From Eremomyces bilateralis CBS 781.70 (Eukaryota > Ascomycota > Dothideomycetes > Eremomycetales > Eremomycetaceae), in contig NW_022985068.1 in NCBI RefSeq assembly GCF_010015585.1, positions 1,371,406 through 1,435,405 on the forward strand: a DNA stretch of 64,000 nt, in the 5' to 3' direction. Positions within the stretch are counted from its first letter, which is position 1. Each line of letters begins with the position of its first letter. The translations under genes were made by a program, and so were the position numbers. Below the pieces are notes generated by a model, which ran no database searches, was not told the origin of the DNA, and worked only from the letters and a program-made list of their open reading frames with translations. This document shows, piece by piece, positions 43,271-52,978 of the stretch.

Positions 43271-43585
43271 TTCGCCCATCATCAAAGTGTGCACTAAACT
43301 AGAATAGGTATGGCGCCCTCTTGCGGCGTGGATCCCATCATCCAACCCACTTTTCTACCAAATCGCGTCGCTTGTAACGCTACTGCGTCGACATCGTTGT
43401 CGACAAATTTACAGTGTGTATAGAATGCTGGAATAGCCGCTACAATGGGTTTAGATAGCGCAATTAAGAGCGTATTTAGCAATATCGACGCAGTTGCGTT
43501 CCTACCAACGCAATGGGTTAGATCCCTTCCGAAAGAGCGCGCCGTCCCTATTCTGGTTTAGTGCACACTTTGGTGACGGGCGAAG
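43271..43585. mobile_element. MITE-like element with long imperfect inverted repeats (about 315 bp)
   Basis: A 46-bp arm at 43271-43316 matches the inverse of 43539-43585, starting CTTCGCCC and containing CAAAGTGTGCACTAAAC exactly in both. Four of the five clear differences in the arms are transitions. Weaker pairing continues inward for another 70-80 bp (ACTGCGTCGA is shared). TA dinucleotides lie a few bases outside each end but the exact duplication is not clear. No transposase is present. The family is not identified. Confidence 0.7.
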
Positions 43586-45529
43586 AGAATAGCACCTCGT
43601 CGTCGATATTTCCAAACCCTGTGCTCCCGATCGTGTCGAACTGGCCCAATTCATCTGTCAATAGGAGCGACAGCCTGACATGTTGATGCCTAAATCACAC
43701 GCGATTTACGACAGAGTGATTCTGTGGCAGGCTAGGACAAAGACGTTCATCCGTCCATGAATGAGGCTTTGTTTAGGACGCGTGGACCTCGTCCCTCAAA
43801 GCCTCAAAGCCGACAATTGGGTTCGTTGAGACATTTCAAAGACAGGGAATGAGCTTATTACCCTCGAGCAAAAATTAGGCTATGATGTTTGATGGCATAA
43901 CCCCTCGGGCAGAAGAAGAGATCCTGTTTCCCGCAGAAGCAAGTTGTTGAAGTTGGACGGTTGGTCAGAGAGTAACCGACGATCCCATTCTCACTATAAG
44001 CTCCAGTCATGTGATACTATGGCTGTGCAGTACATGCGCCACAGGTAGCGTTAGAGCCCATTGATTGGTCAACAGAATCGCGCGCAGAGACTCCACAGCG
44101 CGCAGGAACGGACCGTGAACCAATCATAGCTCCGACCCACGTTCGGCTTGAATCAACTCCGAAACCCTTCATCAACGACATGAATCTCCTCTCCTTCATC
44201 TCTCATGCTATTCTCCTCACAATTCTCCGAAATTATGGGTAAAGTGTGCATGAACTCCTCTCTCCACCACCAGATCTCTCATGATCTCCCGATGGTTCTA
44301 CGGGATGTGGTGCTAGCGTTGCATCTCCCGAATGCCCTGTTCTAGCCCATCCTTTGCTCCGTACGGAGGTGTTCGTGCGGCAGTGGTCGAAGCAGATTCC
44401 AGAACGATATGACATTCTCACCACTTGTTCTTCATCTACATTGCTGCGTGTGTTGATCTCTTAGAATAACTAACATGCCTTGTCTTTGTGTCCCACGTTG
44501 TTGCATCCTTTGTCCGTCTCGTTCAAACCAAGACAAATAACACGCTCTTTACGGAGCGGCTAACTTCAGGACTTTGTAACACGGCATGGTGTTGGGACTC
44601 TTCCTTGAATTTGTAGCAGACGGCCAGGCCCTTCAACTCATTTTTGGGCGGTTATGTCTGACGCCTCGAATCTCGATCTCTCGTCGACCCACATCTTAGC
44701 AGAGCCGCTTCACAGTCAAGCTTTTTGCGGTTTCGCGCCTTCACTCTCCATGGCCGTCATTGGCTGTGACGGGTCCATATGTTCGCGTCTGTAGCACTGT
44801 CGCGTGGGTGAGTCGTCTGTTTCAAGATGGTCCGTCTATATGTTTCTTCCTCCCCGATATTCAAGAAGGTGATCGTTCTGCAACTGCTTCTCTTCCTCGA
44901 CACGTTGTTCTGCTTGGGAGTCGTACTTTGTTCTTTTTGTCTTCGCTGGTCGTCTGCCTTTCTTCGATTCTCCGAGCGCTGGTCGCAGGGTTATTCACTT
45001 CTATTGCCATGCTGCTTGAATACAATGATTGCCTTTGTTAGCCGATCGAGTCATGAAAGAACGGGTGACAATAGACAATAGCTATTCACGGCTATTCACT
45101 TCTTCCACTATTGTTCTCGAGGCCTCAATAGCAACCCGGCTCCTATCTTTCCCTTCTGTATAAGTGCTTTCGATCTCCACATCATCTTTCGAGGACATCT
45201 TCATACTCACAAGACTCATTTACTTCACACCGATTTCAACCCACATAATTTTGATCTGCGTCAACGACGGAGAACACTCATACACACCCACCTCTCAGAT
45301 TCATACACGGTCTGATTTCAATTCCACTAGATTCAACCAAGCTGGTTCTTGTACTTTCGGATACACCGACCCATTCCGAGAACCCAATCCTTCCTGTCAC
45401 TTCACCTCCTGCGACTCATTACCAGGAAGCTCAGACTTCCCTTCGAAAGACACTTTTTAAAAGTCTAACTTCTTCCGGCCACAACTTGAAACCTTTTCTT
45501 CAAGGAATCAACTGGACACAACACCAGCC
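43586..45529. other. 1.9-kb intergenic region upstream of the LPMO-like gene
   Basis: No gene is recognised. From about 45160 the sequence is C/T-rich and looks like an extended leader of the next gene; a TATAAG at 45159-45164 is well placed as a core promoter but is unproven. Other open frames (44760-45081) are pyrimidine-driven and not convincing. Confidence 0.5.
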
Positions 45530-46693
45530 ATGCACACTAAATCTACTCTAACTGCCCTTTTCGGCACAGTCAGTCTTGCCTCTGCCCACTCGTGGGTTGA
45601 GCAGGCTCAAGTTATCAACAATGGCGTCTATGTTGGCGACCTTGGCTTCGCTCGAAGCTGGGGTATGCCTATGGACGACCGCAAATATCAAATCCCAGGT
45701 GCAGGGGCAAACCGCCCTAATCTCGCACCAGAGGATCTGCTGTGTGGTCCAAACGAACGTGCTTCAGTACAGCAAGGGTCCAACAACCCCCGCCTCCAGG
45801 CATCCCCAGGAGACTTCGTCGCGCTCAAGTACCGCGAGAACGGACATACTACGACGAACTACGAGCCGCTCAAGGTTGGCACGCTTTTCCTGTACGCGAC
45901 CGAGAACCCCAAGGAAGACCAAAAGCTTATGGACGCTTTGGACTGGACAAAGGACGGCTCTCTCGACGAAGGCCGACTTCTCAACGAGCAACCGTTCGAC
46001 GACGGACGGTGCTACGAGCATAACCCTGGCAGCACCGCCAACGCCCAACGCGCCGGGAAATTCCCAAACGACAACCAAGGTGCCAGCTGGCTGTGGTGCG
46101 AGTCCGACATCCAAGTCCCCACCGAAACCGCCACCGGTCAGCCCCTGACGGTCTACTGGGTCTGGAATTTCACCGCGCCGAACGGCGCCGCCGAGTGGTA
46201 CACCTCGTGCCTGGATTTTGACATCGTCGACAAGCCCGAAGTGCAACGCACCGCCAACGCGACTCCGCAGCCCGCGCAGCCGCTCCAGGACACCAACACC
46301 AAGGCGCTCGCGAACTACATCGAACGCGCCGGCGGCACTGAAGCACCGGCGAACACCGCGGCTCCTTCTGCGTCCTCTACTCCTTCTACCCCCTCTACCT
46401 CTGCTGCGCCCCCACTGCAATCCTCCGCCCCCCCCGCCTCCTCCCCGCAGGCCCCATCCTCCAGCTCCAGCTTCCGCCACTCGAATTCGCCCGCGAGCTC
46501 TCGAGGCCCCACGGGTCCGATGCGCTACCCAGGCTACACTCTGATCGGTAGGCCGACCAGCTTTCAGACCTCGTACAGGCCGACAGGTGTCCCTAGCGCT
46601 TCCGGCACTGGCAGTGGTGATGTAGCGGGACCGTTGACCATCACGGTTACGGAGATGGAAACGGTATATTTACCCTCGCCGACGGGGACCTAG
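45530..46693 (+). CDS. Secreted LPMO-like protein with N-terminal histidine
   Basis: An intronless 387-residue frame. The first 19 residues form a signal peptide (LTALFGTVSLASA) with cleavage predicted just before H20, so the mature protein would start HSWVEQ. An exposed N-terminal His plus a second His (ENGHTTT, about residue 105) is the copper His-brace pattern of lytic polysaccharide monooxygenases, and EWYTSCLDFDI near residue 225 could supply the axial aromatic residue and a disulfide. The catalytic-like region (20-235) is followed by a Ser/Thr/Pro-rich, likely O-glycosylated tail with no GPI signal. The HSWVE and GFARSW pattern resembles the fungal DUF7492 family more than AA9 or AA11, as far as I can judge. 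Activity on chitin or cellulose is possible; a copper-handling role is an alternative. Confidence 0.72.
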   Translation: MHTKSTLTALFGTVSLASAHSWVEQAQVINNGVYVGDLGFARSWGMPMDDRKYQIPGAGANRPNLAPEDLLCGPNERASVQQGSNNPRLQASPGDFVALKYRENGHTTTNYEPLKVGTLFLYATENPKEDQKLMDALDWTKDGSLDEGRLLNEQPFDDGRCYEHNPGSTANAQRAGKFPNDNQGASWLWCESDIQVPTETATGQPLTVYWVWNFTAPNGAAEWYTSCLDFDIVDKPEVQRTANATPQPAQPLQDTNTKALANYIERAGGTEAPANTAAPSASSTPSTPSTSAAPPLQSSAPPASSPQAPSSSSSFRHSNSPASSRGPTGPMRYPGYTLIGRPTSFQTSYRPTGVPSASGTGSGDVAGPLTITVTEMETVYLPSPTGT

Positions 46694-48050
46694 GGGTACT
46701 CAGATGTTGCTTGAGGTCCTTTTTGTAACAACTACATACTGCATAGCGACGGATTGGGGGAGGCGGTTCACTTGCTTCTTTGTATGATATTTCTTTCGAT
46801 TTGGATAGTTACAATGGTAGAATGTTAGGGATACCTTGGTATTGTGTTTGATCACGAGTAACTACGATGTTCCTCTAGGATTTTTCTAGTAATCTGGGTT
46901 TCTCATTAGTTCGTGATCGTCGACCGCTTCTCCGCTGTAGGCCTTTGGGTCGATGGGACTTGGTTTTCGATATGGTGCATATCATGGCTACTGTGGCATG
47001 GTTACTCGCAAGCTTGGGCAGTTGACGACCTAGACTCCAACCTCCAGCCAACCGCCGAGCTTGTTTATGTGAATATATAAACGTCAACACATATTTGAAC
47101 CATCATCTATCACTATGGATCTTTACGCTCGTATACTGTACCGTATAATTCACATCTACGATCTTCATGACTAAATAGCCCAACAACTCACAAAGTCACA
47201 ATAGTAGGGGATAGGGTTAATAATTCACTTCAATTGTCGATATATGAAGAGTGCTTGCGTGTGGTTGATCAATTTTACACCCAGAAGCAATAGAGATGAA
47301 TTGTTCCCATGCTCCAGTCGGTGATTTCGATCCATGTGGCTGCTGCCGCTATCATTCCTCGTACAATAGGACACCTATATTAGAGGTAATATGCGTCTTG
47401 AGATTCTCCATCCCGGGAATTTGAACCCGCAGATGAATGTTCACCGTCAAGGTACCGTATCCTGTGCGGGTGTTTCTAGGCACAGTTCAAGCTCACCGGC
47501 GTCCATAAGATTGTTTAACCCCGCAACACAAAGTTGGATTCGGGTTAGAAGGCATGCCGATGACATTGCTCGCTCTCCGCCTACGCACCTTGCCGTTGCT
47601 ATTATTATAAGTGTGCAGCATTCGGCGGGATAGGGCTAGACCAAAACCAAGACCCCAGAAATGCGGCAGTCGTGGCGTTCTTGGCCTCTGTGACCGCATA
47701 GCCGGATGACGAACTGGCGCTCCCATGCGGTTACTTGCGCGATGATGCACGATCGCCACCTGACCAGGGGCAATGCCACGCGGATGAGACGACGTGACCT
47801 TTCCTTTTGGCCATCCCCTGGGGGAATGACAACGCATTGCTTCTGCGATGAATATGTTGAGTTCCAGCGCCGGGGTCACTCATCCGTCGTTAAACCGGCT
47901 GGGTTCTTTCAGGGCGGTTTTCGGCTTCGAAGTCTGCGGTCGACGCCGAGTAGCGCCTAGTAACCTTAGTCGCTGATTGTTCCTCCGGACTCGATCGGCC
48001 CAGTCCCTTCGCAAAGTCAGCAACTAGTTAAAATTAGGAAAAAAGGGCGC
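46694..48050. other. 1.36-kb convergent intergenic region
   Basis: Between the LPMO-like gene and LicD 3' ends. A GGGAATTTGAACCC word near 47413 superficially resembles a tRNA T-arm but does not fold as one. No gene is recognised. Confidence 0.5.
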
Positions 48051-49124
48051 TTACGGGTCGATCAGCCACTGCTTGACGCGCTCATCGAACTTGTGGCCCA
48101 TGAACATCTTCCAGATCAGGCTTAGCGGGCCGTACTCTTCCTGCAGCAGTTGGGAGTAGGCGAAGGGGATTTTGGCGGGTTCGCCTTCGAACTTGGAGTC
48201 GCGGAGGGGGAAGATGTCGTCGGCGAGATAGCGGTGCTTGTCTTTGCAATACATGATTTTTGGGTTCGAGATGTTAGTTCGGAGCGTCGTGATGTCGATG
48301 AATAGTCCGGTAGACATGTCTAAAGGTCTGGTTAGAGAAAGGGAAGACGTCAAGCGGGAAGTGGCATACCGATCCATCTGCCATCAATAACATTCCACTT
48401 ATCGGCAATTGAGTCGTTCTTGTAGAATGGATTGATCTCCAATAAATATCTCCGATGCTGGACTCTCTCCTCCTCCATCATTTCCGGCTTATAATCCGGT
48501 ACCTTCAACCCACCGCCCAGCCCGCTGGCCACCTCCACCGTCCCCCCCGAAACATGCGGCAACGTCGTACCATCCGGACTCGATCCCTCCTCTCCCCACG
48601 GCGCCCTCGGTATCTGGAACTGATGCACCGTCATATTATAGTACCCCGCCAGATGCTCGATGCCACTCTCCGAGACCTGCACATCGATATCGGTGTCCCA
48701 TGGCATGATATGCCCATTCCACCACCACCCGAGCAGCGTCCCGTGCATGATCCAGGTCTCGGCGCCGAGATCGTCCATGGCGCGGAGGTACGTCTTGACG
48801 AGGAGGCGGAGGGTGTAGTGGCGCTCGGCTTCGAGGAGCTCGCGCGCGGCGAAGCGGCCGTCGTAGTGGTGATGGAACTACGGCTCGTGTTAGTGGGTTG
48901 CGGCATTGGGGAGATGGTCGGGGGGTTGGGGTTACCTTTGCTTCGTGGAAGTACTTCTGGCCGCCATCCGGAGTTGGTCCCCGGTCGCTGTTGTCTTCGG
49001 TTAGATATGTCCGTACGTTCCAGAAGTCGGCATCGCGCTTCTGGAGTTGCGGAATTGCGTGGACAAGTCGTATGGAGATAAATAGTACGGCGAGGATCAG
49101 CGTAACTCCACTTAGAACCGACAT
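48051..49124 (-). CDS. LicD-family (MNN4-like) phosphotransferase, type II membrane protein
   Basis: Exons 49124-48936, 48877-48370 and 48319-48051, with introns of 58 and 50 bp, give 321 residues. The N-terminus is a signal anchor (VLSGVTLILAVLFISIRLV). The LicD core follows: WIMHGTLLGWWWNGHIMPWD then DIDVQVSE, the DxD-type nucleotidyltransferase-fold motif, and GLFIDITTL in the last exon. LicD/MNN4 proteins add phosphocholine or mannose-phosphate groups to glycans; here it is most likely Golgi mannosyl-phosphate transfer. The second intron has two acceptors, and only the later one (CTTTAG) yields RWIDMSTGLFIDI. The stop codon overlaps a GTAAGC word, so a further 3' exon is possible. Confidence 0.87.
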
Positions 49125-49792
49125 GGTGAATGGCCGATCCCACTGTTGATCATCTAGAAGTTACAACACTCCATGGCAGGTCGCCCACAGAGCGTACTAG
49201 TAGCTTCAAAGAAAGATACCAGTCATCAAACATTGAATCACCAGGGGAGCATGGAGAGTGAGTTATCTATCCATCCAAACTAGAGGTCTTAAGGGCATGT
49301 TCCTTCAGGAAGCTCTTCCTCCCGCTCGTATTGATATCGCCATGGACTAGGAGTATCTAGCAGACCCTGGAACAACTCGATCATGATTGGTCAATCACAT
49401 ATCTTCAGTCCCCCCAGACGATAAGCCCCAGAGAATATCAACACCCGCAGATGTGGTCTGATATTGCATTCTCAGTCGGGATTCGAAGTAATAGTAGCTC
49501 CAAACGAAGAATCATACACCGAAACTCATCTCCGATGTTAGAAGTCACGTGCAAGAGGGGGAGTTGAGAGAATCAGGCAGAAATTTCTGGTCAGGCACCG
49601 AAAGACCCCTGCCAGGTTTGTCAGCCACATCGTCGACTTTAACGCCACATCCAGACTTCAGCGATGCTCGGAACTTTGCGTCGCATCGCATATCCTTCGA
49701 CCTCAAAGATCGACACCCTCAAGACACCGACGTCCAACTACCGCTTCCCACCTCTCCTTCATTCCAAAGCGCTTCCAGCACGTACCGCCATT
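49125..49792. other. 668-bp divergent promoter region (LicD / U2AF35)
   Basis: Promoters and leaders of both genes are expected here. An in-frame ATG at 49664 lies upstream of the U2AF35 start but would add residues unlike the family. Confidence 0.5.
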
Positions 49793-50580
49793 ATGGCCAA
49801 CTATCTCGCCTCCATCTTCGGCACCGAACAAGACAAGGCACGTCCACCCTCATCCACTCCATCCACCCACCCACTTACTAACCCCATCGCAGGTCAACTG
49901 CAGCTTCTACTACAAGATCGGCGCCTGCCGCCATGGCGACCGCTGCTCGCGCAAGCACGTCAAGCCATCGTACTCGCAGACGATCCTGCTGCCGAACCTA
50001 TACCAGAACCCGGCGTACGACCCCAAAGGCACCAAGATGAACCCGCAGCAGCTACAGAACCACTTCGACGCGTTCTACGAGGATATCTGGTGCGAGATGT
50101 GCAAGTACGGGCTGATCGAGGAGCTGGTGGTGTGTGATAATAACAATGATCGTAAGTGGCGCCGCGCCCCTCGCATCTTCATTTCCTTGCTCCTTGCGGT
50201 TGGTTTTCGCGTTTGGAGATCGTCGCTGACACGTTGAATCTTCTCGAACAGACCTAATCGGCAACGTGTACGCCCGCTTCAAATATGAAGAAGACGCCCA
50301 AGCCGCCTGCGACACCCTCAACTCCCGCTGGTACGCCGGCCGCCCCATCTACTGTGAGCTGTCGCCCGTGACGGACTTCCGCGAGGCGTGCTGCCGGCTG
50401 AACTCCGCCGAGGGGTGCGTACGTGGGGGCTTCTGCAACTTCATCCATCGCAAGGAGCCGAGCGCCGAACTAGATCGGGAGCTGGAGCTGGCGACGAAGA
50501 AGTGGTTGCGGGAGCGGGGGCGGGATCAGCGGAGCGCGACGAGGAGTGCGAGTCCGGAGCCGACGAGGAAGAGGGGTTGA
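49793..50580 (+). CDS. u2af35: U2AF small subunit (U2AF35), 3' splice-site recognition factor
   Basis: Exons 49793-49837, 49893-50151 and 50252-50580 give 210 residues. The N-terminus MANYLASIFGTEQDK joins VNCSFYYKIGACRHGDRC, the first CCCH zinc finger. The U2AF-homology domain follows (ELVVCDNNNDHLIGNVY, ARFKYEEDAQAA), then the second CCCH finger CCRLNSAEGCVRGGFC...H and a short RS-like tail. The protein binds the AG of 3' splice sites and partners U2AF65. The first intron (55 bp, branch TTACTAAC, CGCAG acceptor) begins GC rather than GT; the only frame-keeping junction is aag|gcacgt. The second intron is 100 bp and canonical. Confidence 0.94.
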
Positions 50581-50878
50581 TATGGTGGTGTTGGGGGGGT
50601 CCGCTTGTGCTATGAGGATAGTTGAACCAGGTCCACCTCGGATTAGCTGAGGTGGGACTACTGCATAGGGTTTGGAGTCTGGGAGTCACGGGTAATTTGT
50701 TCATCGTCTGTAGGAGGTAAAAAGGGATGATCTATTGCAATCGCTGCAGCGACCGATTCAATTGCGCTCCATTACTTAGTTAATACCAAACGTTTCGCAA
50801 GATCCAACGAGATTCAACGATGCGATGTGTATGAGGCCTTTGAAGTCAATTACAAATTATGGAATTTCAAGCCCATTA
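50581..50878. other. 298-bp convergent spacer
   Basis: 3' flanks of U2AF35 and the SET-domain gene; no feature is recognised. Confidence 0.6.
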
Positions 50879-52024
50879 TCATAGCTTCTCTTCCACCGGT
50901 GCTTCCCGCTCACACCTCGCACAACAACACTCGAACCCCCACTCCACCTTCAACCTCCCCTGCCTCTCTTCCCTCGTCATCTCCCCCTCCTCGCCCCCGA
51001 GATAACTAATACACAACTCCTCCCCCTGGCGCACTTCCCTCGCCGCCCAAAACCGCCACTCCCTCCCTACCCGCTCCTTCGCGACGTTCGGCTCGCACGA
51101 GTGGTTGAAGAAGCTCGCTTCAGGCCACAGGCCCCAGCCGAAGTACTCGGACCGGTCGGGGTCCTGCGCGACGGGGGGTCGGAGCCCGAAGGCGTTGCAG
51201 GCGGCGACGGCGGTGAGGGTGTGGGAGAGCTGGGTGGAGTCGTTGCGCGTGGTGAGGGAGCTGAGGTTGAGGAGCATGGCGAGTTGGAGGTGGGCAATGG
51301 TGTGGAGGGCGAGATCATGGGCGGAGGGGTAGGCGGCCTGGGACTGAGCGAGGTGACGGAGGCTGGTCTCTAGGGGAGTGGGGGGGAATGAGGTGAGGCC
51401 GTTCCCTGAGAGGGCATGGTGTCCTGAGGCGAGGAATGACAGCGTGTCGGGGTGGACGGTCGTCTTTGAGATAGCATGTCTAGCCCCGCGGGCGTCTTTG
51501 CAAGGTGGAAATATTCCGGGGCGAACCAGTGCCAATTTGGTGGAACACTCTTCCCAGGCGTTTGATATTTCCAGTGGCGAAGGGCGTCGATCGTCCGCGT
51601 TCGGGAGCTCGTCCAGTTCGGCTGATTTCCCATGTCGTTTCTTGATGTATGTCTCCAGCGGCTCCCACACCACCGTCCTTGTGAGTCCGTTCTCTAGATT
51701 CCACGCGTTTTGACAGGTGAGGGAGCAGAAGGAGAAGCCGGCCAAGGAGTTCCGGATCCGCAGATTCTTCCCATCGTCGTAGAGGAAGCAGTATCCGCAG
51801 ACTTCTCGACGATATTCCCGGTTGATGGTATACATCGGAACAAATGAAGTCGAGAGAAGTGCCGTCGAATCCGGCAGGTGCTGTAAGGCGAAAACGCCAT
51901 TTCCTGCCCCTGAGACTGGTTTGATCACCCAGAGAGGAGAAGTAGGGGGTAGTTGAGGGGCGTCTTCGGCTACCGGTAAGGAGTGGTTGTTGATTGACTC
52001 CGTCATGGTGTCTGTTGTGGTCAT
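50879..52024 (-). CDS. SET-domain (SMYD/Set6-like) protein
   Basis: An intronless 381-residue frame. The SET core is split as in SMYD proteins: an N-terminal part (VIKPVSGAGNGVFAL, about 30-45), a Cys-rich insert (CGYCF...CSLTCQNAW, about 80-110) in the place of a MYND finger, a helical region, then SFFNHSCEPNV (about 312-322) and CISYLG, ending with a post-SET CCCARC preceded by WGFE. The NHSCxPN motif binds S-adenosylmethionine. The product is expected to methylate lysine on a protein, histone or other. The ATG at 52024 is used because the in-frame GTG upstream is not a eukaryotic start. It most resembles yeast Set6, but orthology is not established. Confidence 0.87.
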   Translation of the reverse strand: MTTTDTMTESINNHSLPVAEDAPQLPPTSPLWVIKPVSGAGNGVFALQHLPDSTALLSTSFVPMYTINREYRREVCGYCFLYDDGKNLRIRNSLAGFSFCSLTCQNAWNLENGLTRTVVWEPLETYIKKRHGKSAELDELPNADDRRPSPLEISNAWEECSTKLALVRPGIFPPCKDARGARHAISKTTVHPDTLSFLASGHHALSGNGLTSFPPTPLETSLRHLAQSQAAYPSAHDLALHTIAHLQLAMLLNLSSLTTRNDSTQLSHTLTAVAACNAFGLRPPVAQDPDRSEYFGWGLWPEASFFNHSCEPNVAKERVGREWRFWAAREVRQGEELCISYLGGEEGEMTREERQGRLKVEWGFECCCARCEREAPVEEKL

Positions 52025-52978
52025 ATTCTCGGCCACTGGATTGCTTGACTCCGACTGACGACTGATGATGAGTGCTGATGAACGCGAAACTCGATAGTCT
52101 AGTAGACAATAGAAGAGAAGAAGAACAAAGTCGAAATAGAAATAGTTGCCCTAGGTCAGGACCATCATTGTACCTTATTCATGGTCTGTAGAGAGTCTAT
52201 TGGGAGGATGGGATTCACAGTAGAGACAATAGGGACAATAAGGAACAATGACCGGATCCCGACAATTGACTCCAAACTCGCAAGAGATGGGAAAGAGATG
52301 ATAAAAATCTCTTGGCTCTTCAAAACTTCCGATTCGGTCTCCTCAAACCCAAATCTGATTTAGTCTCTTCGATTCGTTTGGTTCCGGTTAGCAAAAGCGA
52401 AAAGATTTTCTAACTCATTCCACGATGGCAGGCCATCATACGCACGAGGAGATGGATTTCCTCCTGGACATCGCTCTAGGGAAAATCTCAGCCGATAAGG
52501 ACAAAGCTGAGAAAGTCATGAGGAATGTCACTAAGGACATTAGCGACGGGAGTTTGATTGGGCTGGTCCCCAATCAACCTACCGGCGCCCAAGCGACGTA
52601 TGGGGGTGATGCGAAAATCCTCAACGTCAGACAGTTCGCGCAGTTGCATCGAGGGCCTAGACCGCTGATACGTGATATGCTAAGGGCGTTCCGCCAGCAC
52701 GTGATAGGACGGAGAGCGGAGTGGGGTTTCTTGGCTGAGGACGAGCTCCGCTATGCCGAGGATCAGCCGACGGGGTGGAATCCAGGTCCGCCGCCAACCA
52801 GGAGAATCCTCCCGCGCAGCTGGTATCCCAACTCCCGACCTCCTCTACTACCACGTCCCAGGTACGACTTTCGCATAAGCACCATTGCCCGTCATTTGCA
52901 GCGATACAAAGACGAGGAAGAGAAAGAGCGAAAAGACGACAGACGCAAGGCCCAGCCTTCGCATGTCAGGAAGACATC
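52025..52978. other. Divergent region and rpdA leader, containing a 220-codon overlapping upstream frame
   Basis: An open frame runs from an ATG at 52425 to 53087, passing the deacetylase start at 52979 in another frame. Its product begins MAGHHTHEEMDFLLDIAL and has plausible globular composition up to about residue 110, then becomes basic where it overlaps rpdA coding. It could be a separate gene, a fused relic or a leader frame; I know no homologue. The first 400 bp (52025-52424) should be promoter for the SET gene and this frame. Confidence 0.45.

Noticed and set aside
44760-45081. Pair of open frames with hydrophobic character
   Set aside because: The hydrophobicity results from pyrimidine-rich DNA; there is no motif and the frames lie in the promoter region of the LPMO-like gene.
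47405-47440. tRNA-like T-arm (GGGAATTTGAACCC on the plus strand)
   Set aside because: With a 7-base loop the five-pair stem has two mismatches, and no matching acceptor stem or anticodon arm is found within 100 bp.
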